Source of the DNA: Strigamia acuminata
Lineage: Eukaryota; Arthropoda; Chilopoda; Geophilomorpha; Linotaeniidae
DNA length: 64,000 bases
NCBI GenBank assembly: GCA_949358305.1
Contig: OX442318.1
Span: forward strand, 7,488,501 to 7,552,500
Direction: 5' to 3'
In this document: piece after piece, positions 1 through 10,124 of the stretch
Layout: each line of letters opens with the position of its first letter
How positions within the stretch are numbered: position 1 is the first letter of the stretch
The notes under the pieces: generated by a model
The model's input: only the letters and a program-made list of their open reading frames with translations
Told to the model about the DNA's origin: nothing
Database searches by the model: none
Made by a program: the position numbers and the translations under genes

Positions 1-1620
1 TGCTTGATTTTATTTTGCAAACTGTTGGATGAGTTTGGTGAAGTTTTTGGGATTTTTTGTTGTTGTTGTTGTCGTAGATATTCAACTTTTACATCCAGGA
101 AATGGACATTTTTGCAGCTGCATTTGCATTTGTATGGAGTTTTTCTGTGCAACAAGTGTTGCAGCTTTTTTGTTGTACGCTAGAGATGGTACAATTCACA
201 ATACCAATTGAAAACTTCAAATTCCAACCGCAATAACAAAAATAAACCATTTTGACTGTGATGATGCTTCACTGCAAACCACTAATTCCTGTATTTTATA
301 TTTTTAACTTTTCTCTAAAAACTTCCACAAAAAAATTATAAAAAAATTAAAATAATAGAAAATTGTCTAAAAAATTAAAAAATAAAATTTTTTCTAAAAA
401 ATTAAAAAATAAAATTTTTTCTAAAAAATTAAAAAAAAAAAAAAATTCTAAAAAATTAAAATAAAATTTTTTCTAAAAAATTAAAAAAAAAAAAAATTCT
501 AAAAAATTAATCACCGAACCAGATCGTTATTCCCTAAATAAACAATAAACAAACAAACTTTTTAAACCAAATTCTCCCCACTTTCGCCCATATAAAACAA
601 AACAAAACAAAGCAATTTCCTGGCAACTCTTCAATCCGTCTTTAAAAATGCAAATGAGGAAGCGAAACATTCCTCGCCGAGATCCCTCCATTGGCGGACT
701 TCAAGAGGGAAGTTTCGATCACAAAATTAGTGACGGACACTCGCCTCAGGGTGAAACGAGGGATACTGTCTTTGCCTCCGCCACGCTGATTAAGCTAATG
801 ACGAATAGCAACAAACGAACCCTGCGTAAGAAATCGATCAATTACAATTGACTACATAATTCTACTCCAATTTTTCCCTCCAAAAAATTGAATTAGGATG
901 ATACAAATTGGATAACACCGAGGGGGAGATTTCTAGAAAGCATTCTAGTGTATTTATTCCGTCCACTTATCATTTGTGCCACCTCAACCTTGACCTTGAC
1001 GTATCAGTTTATTTTTTTTTATTTTTATATTTTTTTATTTTCTTTCTTAGGTGACTTTGATGAAAGACTCGTTTTTCGACTTCAAATTCTCCCTATGGGC
1101 GAGACTTCAATAATGATAAGTGCGCGGATCCATTTAGTGCACGCGCTCCTTTAATCTGGTGGCGTCTCGCGTCTCCCTGGTGAGTTGGCTCGGTGCGCGT
1201 GCGTGGGTGGATGGATGGATGTGCGTGGCGACCGCCTTTCCTCTTCCTCCCGTGCCGTGCCGTCGACCATCGTCGCCTCTGGTCGATGCAGTTGAAGGGA
1301 GCACAAATTACAAACATTTCTGCTCTTTTCGCTTCACGGCGCTTCTTTTTTTTCTTTTTTTTTCTTTTTTTCCTTCAAATTTCCGCTTTTTATTAATCAA
1401 CTGCTTGTGACCGGTAACGACGAATCGATATTCCGCGATTATCGATTCAATTTAACGCGTCGAACGTCGAGGATTAGTTGTTGGGATGTATTTTATGCAA
1501 ATGTATATTGCCACGATATGACATGTGTATTTTAAAAACTACGGAAGCCCATAGTGGCCATCCAATTATTAAGTAATACGCATTTTAAATGCATAAATTG
1601 AATACGAGATCAAATTAATT
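1..1620. other. AT-rich intergenic sequence, no gene recognised
   Basis: Short open frames (for example 648-851 on the plus strand) show no family motif and no splice borders that build a larger model. A somewhat GC-richer stretch lies at about 1,110-1,310, followed by a T-rich tract near 1,340-1,375. I see no gene here. Confidence 0.5.
365..510. repeat. AT-rich tandem repeat, unit about 27-30 bp
   Basis: The block repeats a unit of the form TCTAAAAAATTAAAAAATAA followed by a T run about five times, with length drift in the A and T runs. It is low-complexity sequence without coding value. Confidence 0.75.
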
Positions 1621-1636
1621 ACAACATAATTCGGCT

Positions 1637-2752
1637 TTGAGGATAAAAACTGGATTTTTGAGGATAAGGAGTGGATTTTTGAGGATAAGAAGTGTATTTT
1701 TGAAGATATATTGGTATTTTTGACGATATATTGGTATTTTTGACGATATATTGGTATTTTTGACGATATATTGGTATTTTTGACAATATATTGGTATTTT
1801 TGACGATATATTGGTATTTTTGACGATATATCGGTGTTTTTGACGATATATTGGTATTTTTGACGATATATTGGTATTTTTGACGATATATTGGCATTTT
1901 TGACGATATATTGGTATTTTTGAGGATACAAAGTGTATTTTTGAAGATATATTGGTATTTTTGAGGATTAGAAGTGTATTTTTGAGGATAGTATTGTGTA
2001 TTTTTGAAAGTATATTGGTATTTTTGAAGGTATATTGGTATTTTTGACGATATATTGGCATTTTTGACGATATATTGGTATTTTTGAGGATACAAAGTGT
2101 ATTTTTGACGATATATTGGTATTTTTGAGGATTAGAAGTGTATTTTTGAGGATTAGAAGTGTATTTTTGAGGATAATATTGTGTATTTTTGAAGGTATAT
2201 TAGTATTTTTGACAATATATTGGCATTTTTGACGATATATTGGTATTTTTGAGGATACAAAGTGTATTTTTGAAGATATATTGGTATTTTTGACGATATA
2301 TTGGTATTTTTGAGGATACAAAGTGTATTTTTGAAGATATATTGGTATTTTTGAGGATTAGAAGTGTATTTTTGAAGATATTATTGTGTATTTTTGAAGA
2401 TATATTGGTATTTTTGACGATATATTGGTATTTTTGACGGTATATTGGTATTTTTGAGGATAAGAAGTGTATTTTTGACGGTATATTGGTATTTTTGAGG
2501 ATAAGAAGTGTATTTTTGAGGATAAGAAGTGTATTTTTGAGGATAAGAAGTGTATTTTTGAGGATAAGAAGTGTATTTTTGAGGATAAGAAGTGTATTTT
2601 TGAGGATAAGAAGTGTATTTTTGAGGATAAGAAGTGTATTTTTGAGGATAAGAAGTGTATTTTTGAGGATAAGAAGTGTATTTTTGAGGATAAGAAGTGT
2701 ATTTTTGAGGATAAGAAGTGTATTTTTGAGGATAGGTAGTCTATTTTTGAGG
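1637..2752. repeat. 1.1-kb compound minisatellite (20-bp and 21-bp units)
   Basis: The first two thirds repeat a 20-bp unit TTGGTATTTTTGACGATATA with variants. The last part (about 2,456-2,740) is an almost perfect 21-bp unit, AGAAGTGTATTTTTGAGGAT plus one base. The 21-bp period makes a false open frame of heptapeptides on the plus strand, and the 20-bp period gives long false frames on the minus strand. The array is bracketed by a direct 14-bp repeat, ACAACATAATTCGG, at 1,621-1,634 and 2,753-2,766. Confidence 0.93.
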
Positions 2753-2766
2753 ACAACATAATTCGG

Positions 2767-3726
2767 GTTTGTAATTCTAAGGGCCCGTAAACTTTTCTTC
2801 TCTAAGAACACTAGAGGAATACATCCGACGTTAGTCGCGGGGTAATACCGAGTCGATCGAATGGGCCCCTCAACTTCGGCGACAATAAATAATGGAACTC
2901 GCAGCTTATCGGTCACGTTTCGAGGGCGGAGGCTCGCTGCGCCGCCAGGCGTCCATCTGAGCAAAGAGGAACGCACCCTAAACACGGTTTGTGCAACTCT
3001 CGCCAACCCCAGAAGAAAGAAATGGACGAAGTTGATTTGAAACTTCTTTCGAGGGGATAGAGGAAGATATAGAGGGGAGGAAAAATGGTCGGCGCGTTCT
3101 TTATTCCCGCCCCCTCGGCGTCTGCCTCTCAGTCTCCTCTCCCCTCGAAGTCTGCGCGAACCTTTTCTCTTTTTTTTTATGCTGACAAGCACCTCGTGGC
3201 GCCACTAACCGATCACCCCCGCATTGCGTCTTCGCCCTCCAACGCTCGCGTTTATTGTCGCCATATTGGCCGTCGCTTGCATGCAAAAATGACGGCAACA
3301 CGCGTGTGGCGACGCGTTTCCCACGCTCCGCACGTGTAGGCGGAGGGAAAGGGAGAGAGAGGTCCGTGCTTCATTAGAGGATAACGCGGGGAGGGGTTAG
3401 TCAAATGAATTGGCGGATGGCGGGATAAAGACGCCGCCCGCTCCGGCGTTGGACCGACATTTGAGATGAGTTGCTGAAAGTGACAGCAGGCTTTTGCAAG
3501 AAGGCACCTGCTGCTTGCAGAAGAGAGTTCAAAGTGGAATCGAATTGCACTGCGCATGGGCAGGAGATCAATTAGACACACGTCTTTTTCCTGCGCGTCC
3601 ACCACATGGGGAAGTGCAATTAAGATGGCCGGTTTTGTTGCAGGGAGGAATTTAAGGAGTGACTTTGAATTTTTTTTTTGTTTCGTCGAGTTGTGCGGTG
3701 GAATTTATATACGTTGGACGACGAGC
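2767..3726. other. GC-richer intergenic block, no gene recognised
   Basis: About 2,830-3,620 is clearly GC-richer than its surroundings and open in several frames. None of the frames shows a recognisable domain or consistent splice borders. It could be regulatory DNA or an untranslated first exon, but nothing in the sequence settles this. Confidence 0.4.
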
Positions 3727-4345
3727 AGGGCCGGATTGAGCTTTTTTGGGGCCGAGACAAATTTTGGCACTGGACCCTTGTGGTGTAAATTAAGCATGTG
3801 TAATTAGTTTTTTGTGTTGGATTGAATTTTTGGGCCTAACGGTTGGATTTTTTGGTTTTCAATTGGATATTCGGCATAAAGTTGGACTTTTGGTCTAAAA
3901 TTGGATATTTGGTCTAAAATTGGATATTTGGTCAAAAATTGGATATTTGGTCTAAAATTGGATTTTTTGGGCCTAGAATTGAAATTTTTGGGCCTAAAAT
4001 TGAAGTTTGTCCCAAAAAAAAGATTATTTTGTCTTAAAATTGGATTATTTTGGGCATAAAATTTGATTTTTGGGCATTAAATTTGATTTTTGGGCATAAA
4101 ATTGGATTTTTGGGCATAAAATTGGATTTTTGGGCATAAAATTGGATTTTTGGGCATAAAATTGGATTTTTGGGCATAAAATTGGATTTTTGGGCATAAA
4201 ATTGGATTTTTGGGCATAAAATTGGATTTTTGGGCATAAAATTGGATTTTTGGGCATAAAATTGGATTTTTGGGCATAAAATTGGATTTTTGTCATAAAA
4301 TTGGATTCTTTGGCATAAAATTGAAATTTGATGAGCCCGGTCCAG
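3727..4345. mobile_element. Possible non-autonomous DNA element filled with a 20-bp minisatellite
   Basis: The left end begins CAGGGCCGGATTGAGC, a terminus style common in hAT-like elements, and the right side has GAGCCCGGTCCAG near 4,334. The interior is a drifting array: units related to TTGGATATTTGGTCTAAAA (3,860-3,960) grade into about 14 copies of TTGGATTTTTGGGCATAAAA (4,040-4,322). The minus-strand frames of the array (NFMPKNPILCPKIQFYAQKS) are artefacts of the repeat. The element ends are inferred; I could not confirm a target-site duplication. Confidence 0.55.
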
Positions 4346-4964
4346 TCCTCCCACAAATAATGCAGGCCTTTTTTAGACATTTGCATCTGTCTTTTTGTCT
4401 ATGCTACAATCCCCTGATGAAGAGGCTCACTTTTATTTAAATTCAATTGGGCCAGGGAGTAGGTTTACACTGTGAGGTGTAATTGGATAAAGATCTGGTG
4501 TTTACAACTCAATGTCAATTCACCTATGGTGTGTAATTGAACAATAAAAATAAATCTAAATAAGAACAGGGGTGTGGGGTGATGGCGAAGGGGTCGGGGT
4601 GTGAACAAAAGCGGGGATCTAAAACGGAAACGGTTGGGCAAGAATTTTGTCTTGTTTTGTGAGAAAACAAAAGTAGCAGGTGCAACGTTGTGTGTCTGAC
4701 TTCTGCTATAAATTTCATTTGTTGCTAAATTTGGCGAGTGTGTTCTGCACTGTGTCGGGTTCCGTATGTCGGAATAATTGCCCCTAAGCCCCATAATTGA
4801 TCTGCTGGACGCCACTTCACTTAGGAATATTAAAATATGAAATATAATTTTTGCGAAAAAGGTTTTTTGATTTGATTGCTTTCGGTGTCATCGATGGAAA
4901 GGTTTGAGTTAAGTTGCTAAGATTGGTTGGGGTGCTTAGTTATGGAATTCAGACATTTTTGCGA
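4346..4964. other. Intergenic, nothing recognised
   Basis: Mixed-composition sequence without a family motif, repeat structure or splice-bounded open frame that I can defend. Confidence 0.4.
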
Positions 4965-5550
4965 CTAATTTTGCTATTTATCGACTTATTTTGGGAGTTT
5001 GACGACTGATTTTGCGATTTATTGATTAATTTTGCGAGTTTGACGACTGATTTTGCGATTTCTTGACTAGTTTTGCGATTTTGGTGATTGGTATTGCGAT
5101 TTTGGTGATTGATTTTGCGATTTTGTTGATTGATTTTGCGATTTTGTTGATTAATTTTGCGATTTTGTCGAATGATTTTACGATTTTTTTATACTAATTT
5201 TGCGAATATTCTACTAATTTTGCGAATTTTCTACTAATTTTGCGAATATTCTACTAATTTTGCGAATTTTCTACTAATTTTGCGATTTATTTTCTAATTT
5301 TGCGATTTGGACTAATTTTGCGATTTTGTTGATTGGTATTGCGATGTTTTTGATTAATTTTGCGATTTTGTCGAATAATGTTAAGATTTTTTTTTTACAA
5401 GTTTTGCGATTTCTCTACTAATTTTGCGATTTATTTACTAATTTTGAGATTTATTTACTAATTTTGCGATTTTGACAACTAAATTTGCGATTTTGACAAC
5501 AAATTTTGCGATTTCTAAACTAATTTTTGCCATTTTTCAACAAAATTTTG
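4965..5550. repeat. Degenerate minisatellite, unit about 20-22 bp
   Basis: Repeats of the form ATTTTGCGATTTTGTTGATT run through the block, with subfamilies such as TACTAATTTTGCGAATTTTC (5,205-5,290). Copies differ in the spacer more than in the TTTTGCGA core. Confidence 0.85.
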
Positions 5551-6714
5551 CCAACAATCAACAAACTATACCAATTTTACCCATTCCGACGCAAAAAATC
5601 GATTCATTTTCAAGAAAACTTTCTCCCCGCCCCCCCCCCCCCCAAAAAAATATACATAAAACCAAACAACTCTCCCAAATAAATCCCCGCCATCCATCCA
5701 CGACGAATTTAACCCCTCAACTCGAATTTCGGCGCTCCAAAATCCATGTTTTCTTCTTCTTCTCCCTCCCTCTCATCATCAGAGCCACTCGAAATGGTCG
5801 TGTCCGAGCGGCCCTCCAACCAACCCAACTTGCCGCTGTGATGAGTTTCGCCCCTATGCCGCCAGGGGTGCTTTACCCCCCTCGCCTTCAATCACCCCCG
5901 CATCCACGACGACTTACACACAGAGGAAGGGCGGCCAAACTCCCTTAATAAAGGGTGCCCTCCCTTCCCTCCCGACGGTCAGCTGGGGGCGCCCGTTAAT
6001 TGCACGCGCAGTCTCGCGTGAGCACCGGAAATGTGTTCGCTCGGCCAGAAGAGAGCGCTCGCTGTCTTCGACCGACCGTCGGTGCCATTGACGCGAAAGA
6101 ATACAGACCTCGACTCAAGAACTCTTTCCCCCTCTCTCCTTTTTTTCTTTTTCTCTTTTTTCTCTTTTTTTTCCCTTCGCAGCTTCTTCTGCGAGCTTTG
6201 TCTGCCTGATCTCCGACGGCTGACGCACATGCGCAGTCAGCGATCCACCTTTTGCTCTCTCTTTATCTTCCCTACGGGCACCAACCCCGCCTACACGACC
6301 TCCTCCCTCCTCGTGTTCCATCCACTCCACCCACCCTAGGGCCAGGTCAAGCTTGGATGGACGTGACATGAACATCCAGCTAGCCAAGCAAGAAAAGTAT
6401 CTTGTGTCCGTTTTCACGAGACTAAACTGGCCTCCGCCCCGACGCCCACGCACGGCCAAAGAATCCGACACCTTGTGTATAATTCCTTTATAATCACGAT
6501 CCCGACCGTGCGCACTTAAATTGCGATCGTTCACTTCCTTTTCGGGGAAAAACACGACGAGGTGATAGCGGCTTCTTCGTTTGTGTTCATCGTGTGGCCA
6601 AATCAACTTGGCTTTAGGGATGTTGGAGTAGTGATATACAGTGTATGTAATGTACGGAAATGGGGTGGGTGGGGGAAGGTTTTTGCAGCCCTTTTGGGAC
6701 GAATGTCGGAGATT
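5551..6714. other. GC-richer intergenic block, no gene recognised
   Basis: The block contains a C run at 5,628-5,642, pyrimidine-rich tracts (6,120-6,175) and a GC-rich centre (5,850-6,480). Open frames on both strands are composition-driven and carry no recognisable domain. Confidence 0.4.
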
Positions 6715-7150
6715 TTTCGAGAAAAAATTGAATATTTTTGGAGAGAAAATTGAATTTTTTTGGATAGGAATTTGAATTTTTTGAGCGGAAATTGAATTTT
6801 TTGAGCGGAAATTGAATTTTTTGAGCGAATATCCATTTTTTTGGGCAAAAATTGAATTTTTTGAACGAAAATTGAATTTTTTTAGCAAACGTTAAATTTT
6901 TTGAGCGAAAATCGAATTTTTTGAGCGGAAATTGAATTTTTTGAGCAAAAATTGAATCTTTTGAGCAAAAATTGAATCTTTTGAGCAAAAATTGAATCTT
7001 TTGAGCAAAAATTGAATTTTTTGAAGCTAAAATTGAATTCTTTAAGCGAAAATTGAATTTTTGGAGCAAAAATTAAATTTTTGGAGCAAAAATTGAATTT
7101 TTGGAGCAAAAATTGAATTTTTGGAACAAAAATTGAATTTTTGGAGCGAA
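6715..7150. repeat. Minisatellite, 20-bp unit
   Basis: About 20 copies of AATTGAATTTTTTGAGCAAA with variants at the GAGC position. The long minus-strand frames rich in KFNFRSKNSI are translations of this repeat. The sequence just downstream, about 7,246-7,271, reads on the minus strand GGGGCGGATCCAGGATGG, which resembles hAT-type element ends, so the array may lie in a transposon. Confidence 0.9.
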
Positions 7151-7275
7151 AAACTTTATTTTTACGCTAAGACAATCACTTTATGACTAAAATCATCCAA
7201 CTTTTGATTAAAAACATTCAACTTTTGTGTGTGAAAAACTGAACGAAAATGGCCGCCATCCTGGATCCGCCCCGA

Positions 7276-8126
7276 TTAGTATTTTCATTCATGGATTCCT
7301 TGAAACTAATGCGGATTCTGAGTGATCTTACTTGTTAGTTGTAATCTGCTAATGAGAAATTCGCTGTTGCTTTTCCAATGATTTATTTGAATTTTCCTTC
7401 TTTAAAAAAAAAAATAAAAAAAATAAAAAGAAAGTTATGTTTGGGGAGCATTTGTTCGTGTTTGTAAATGGTTTCGTGTGAACCGGGTAGTTGTTGATTT
7501 TTTTTTTATATTTTTTTATTTTTTATTCAGTTTTTATGAATGTAGCAGAAAGCGCCAATGGGCGCGCCAGTTCAACTTTAAAAGGTAATGGTGGCGCCCT
7601 CAGTGAGTGTTGTCATTCCCATTTCTTTTATGGAGCTGGCGACTGACCCAGCTCTGAAATTAAGCGCTGTAGTTTTTATGTGAAAGGATTTAAGTTAAAC
7701 TTGTGACGAAAACTGTCGTTTTATTAAAACTGCTGAAGCGATTTGTCAAATGATTAAAAAATTCAAATGGAATATGGTATGTAATTATTGTATAATAAAT
7801 GTGGGAATTAATTTTTTTTTTTAAATTGTTTTGGAAATATTTTTATTTTTAAATTGTATATTTTATTATTTTGTTTGATTTGGCTTATTTTTTCATTTAA
7901 GTTCTGCAAAAACATTCAAATTTGGCGGGCAAAACACGTGTTTAGTCATCGTTGACGGCTTGATCTTGATCCGGATCCTGGATTCATAATTTACAAATGG
8001 CGTTTGGCGGTTGAAAGCACCGAAAGAGCGCTGAAGGAAATTAATCGTTTATTGACTTGTAAAGGTGATTAAAATTATTAACTTTTTTTGTAAATTGTTT
8101 GCAACAAATTTATATTACTTTTCCAG
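7276..8126. other. AT-rich sequence upstream of the 8.1-kb exons, nothing certain
   Basis: About 7,950-8,063 on the plus strand is open for some 36 codons and ends at a GT-like donor, but its phase does not fit the next exon at 8,127. I therefore do not call it coding. Confidence 0.35.
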
Positions 8127-8144
8127 GACGAATTTGAACCAAAC

Positions 8145-8869
8145 ATGACCAGAGTGCATAAACATGTGACAAAAATGTCAAAAATGAGAGTCGATGCCGA
8201 TGGATCCGGTGAAATTACTGTTAGATCTTCGTATAAATCACACAAGGAAGGAGTTTGAGTAATCCAAATGAAGTAAGAAGGATTATTGTGCAGGATTGAC
8301 GGTATAATTTCCAAAATTTTGTAAAATATAACAATTTTTGCACTTATATTTCAGTGTATATATCTCCAATTTAGGGTAAATCACAAAATGTGTAAAAATA
8401 ATACTTTTAGTGTGTAAAAATAATACTTTTGAAGTGTAAAAATAATTCTTTTTGGGTGCAAAAATAATGCTTTTAGGGTGTAAAAATAATACTTTTAGAG
8501 TGTAAAAATAAATTTTATGGATGTGTAAATAAGTTTTTTGTTGGTGAATAATTTTAACTACCGGTATTATAAAAGTGTATTAAAATGGTTGTTCGTGCTT
8601 AATATTTTATTCATACTGTAAAATTGTACAATTATATTTGTGGAAGATAAGCCGATATAGAATGCTAATATTTATTTTATTTTCAGTGTTTGGGACCGGT
8701 TGATGTTTTTGTATTGGAACGTTGATCTGGATATTGAACCACATAAGGTATAAATGATAAATATTTGTGATAAAAATTAAAATTCACTGCAGTTTACAAC
8801 TTTTAACAGATTGTGACGGAGATCAAAAGAATTATATTCCCAATTACGGGTTCTACTAACTCTGAATGA
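8145..8869 (+). CDS. Tentative small three-exon protein of unknown function (68 aa)
   Basis: Seen: coding parts 8,145-8,230, 8,687-8,747 and 8,810-8,869 join in one frame from an ATG to a TGA. Acceptors TTTTCCAG, TTTTCAG and TTTTAACAG are good; both donors read GTATAA, which is acceptable but not strong. Phases are 2 then 0, and the total of 207 nt divides by three. The ATG follows a splice acceptor at 8,126, so an upstream untranslated exon is implied. The middle exon encodes VWDRLMFLYWNVDLDIEPHK. I recognise no family. I first took the middle exon for the elongase N-terminus, but an exon at 10.1 kb fits that role and phase far better. It could be a real small gene, a fragment of a larger one, or chance. 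Confidence 0.33.
8389..8530. repeat. Short minisatellite, unit about 21-22 bp
   Basis: Six imperfect copies of GTGTAAAAATAATACTTTTA lie inside the first intron of the tentative 8.1-kb gene. Confidence 0.8.
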
Positions 8870-10124
8870 CTTCATAACTGGCACAATGGTCATAGCAGGT
8901 TGAGTCGGATTCAGTTTCAAATGCAACCAAGGCTCTCCTAAAGAAGTAAAGTTATTTCCTGAATTGACAAGTCTAGAATTGAATTTAATATTATATTCTC
9001 TTTATTTTCTCTATAGGGTATTAATAGGGACAGACTTTACTGGCCAAACTCAATTTCAAGTTTAACAACATGATTTCTCAGTTTAATTTAAAAAATGTTT
9101 GGTAGCTTGACAGCAAAGGTTCTTAGAAGCACGAGCCCCAGGACCAAAACCTAGCTTGCCTACCCATAAAACTGCCACTGTTAGAATTTTTAGACCAATG
9201 TTGCATTTGAGCACTTAAAAATTGAATTTTGAATGGCTTGTCTGTTTGGAAACTTTTATCAAAAGTTATTCTAAATTTTTTTTAGATTTGCAGTCGAACC
9301 TCGTTCTAACGAACCACGATATAATGAATTTTTTGTAAGAACGGTTGGTTGGTCGGCCATAGAACACCATGTTAAAAAAATTTGATATAACGAACTTTCG
9401 TTATAAAAAACCAATTTTTTGGGTCCCTTGCGATTCGTTATAACAAAGCTCGATTGTATTTTCTTTAATTGAGTGTTCAGCAATTATCCTTGTCATTGTA
9501 GGACTCCGTGTCAAACATTATTAATTGATTGAGTAAAATTTATTAATTATCAATATATTTTTTAAAAAATTTCTGAAATTTATACTGTTAATTTATTTTT
9601 AAGGTTTATTGATAACAAACTGCAAGAGCGTAAAAGACAACCTCCACTTCTGACAAGAGAATCATCGATGTACAATTTAGACTATCGGTACTTAATATTA
9701 GATAATTAACATTGCACTGCCAAGTGGCTACGTTCACGTCCGACGTAAACATATTATTTTCATGACGTAGCCACTTCGTACAAGTATAGTTTGCGCCCGG
9801 TATCTTGATGCCAAAATCAAACAAAAAACTCCATCTGCGCACATATAAACATCAACATGATTTTTAGGAATAATAACACGAATGAATGTGTACAATAAAC
9901 AATTTCACGTGCAAAAAAATGGAATTTAGTGTTTGAATTTGGCAACATTATGAAAAGAATTATTGAAACACTACATTAATTTATTTTAATGCCCCAAATT
10001 ATTTTTTATTTAAGCTAAAAATTATAATAATTGAATGTGAAATAATGCAGCACAATATCTTCCTTCCCGGTGTTTCTTGCGGCATATGTTACACACATTG
10101 TTAGCACTAGTTATTGTTTGCATT
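8870..10124. other. Intergenic sequence upstream of the elongase
   Basis: Apart from the palindromic element at 9,291-9,457, nothing is recognised. The elongase promoter should lie just upstream of 10,080; I see no clear TATA box or initiator that I would defend. Confidence 0.4.
9291..9457. mobile_element. Tigger/pogo-like MITE copy
   Basis: The left end reads CAGTCGAACCTCGTTCTAAC and the right end is its inverted counterpart (CGTTATAACAAAGCTCGATTG). Related copies lie at 12,240-12,373, 20,221-20,404 and 34,390-34,531, sharing the AACATGGTGTTCTA core in either orientation. No coding capacity. Confidence 0.75.

Noticed and set aside
1569-2759. Long overlapping minus-strand and plus-strand open frames rich in YRQKYQYIVKNTNISS and FLRIRSV
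   Set aside because: They are translations of the 20-bp and 21-bp minisatellite; all frames stay open because the unit lacks stops. No splice or start context supports a gene.
8687-8747. VWDRLMFLYWNVDLDIEPHK as the N-terminal exon of the elongase
   Set aside because: Its phase-0 end does not fit the phase-1 acceptor at 10,323, whereas the exon ending at 10,251 gives QYYDHFIWEKR joined to DKRMDNYFMAS in the right phase with better family similarity.
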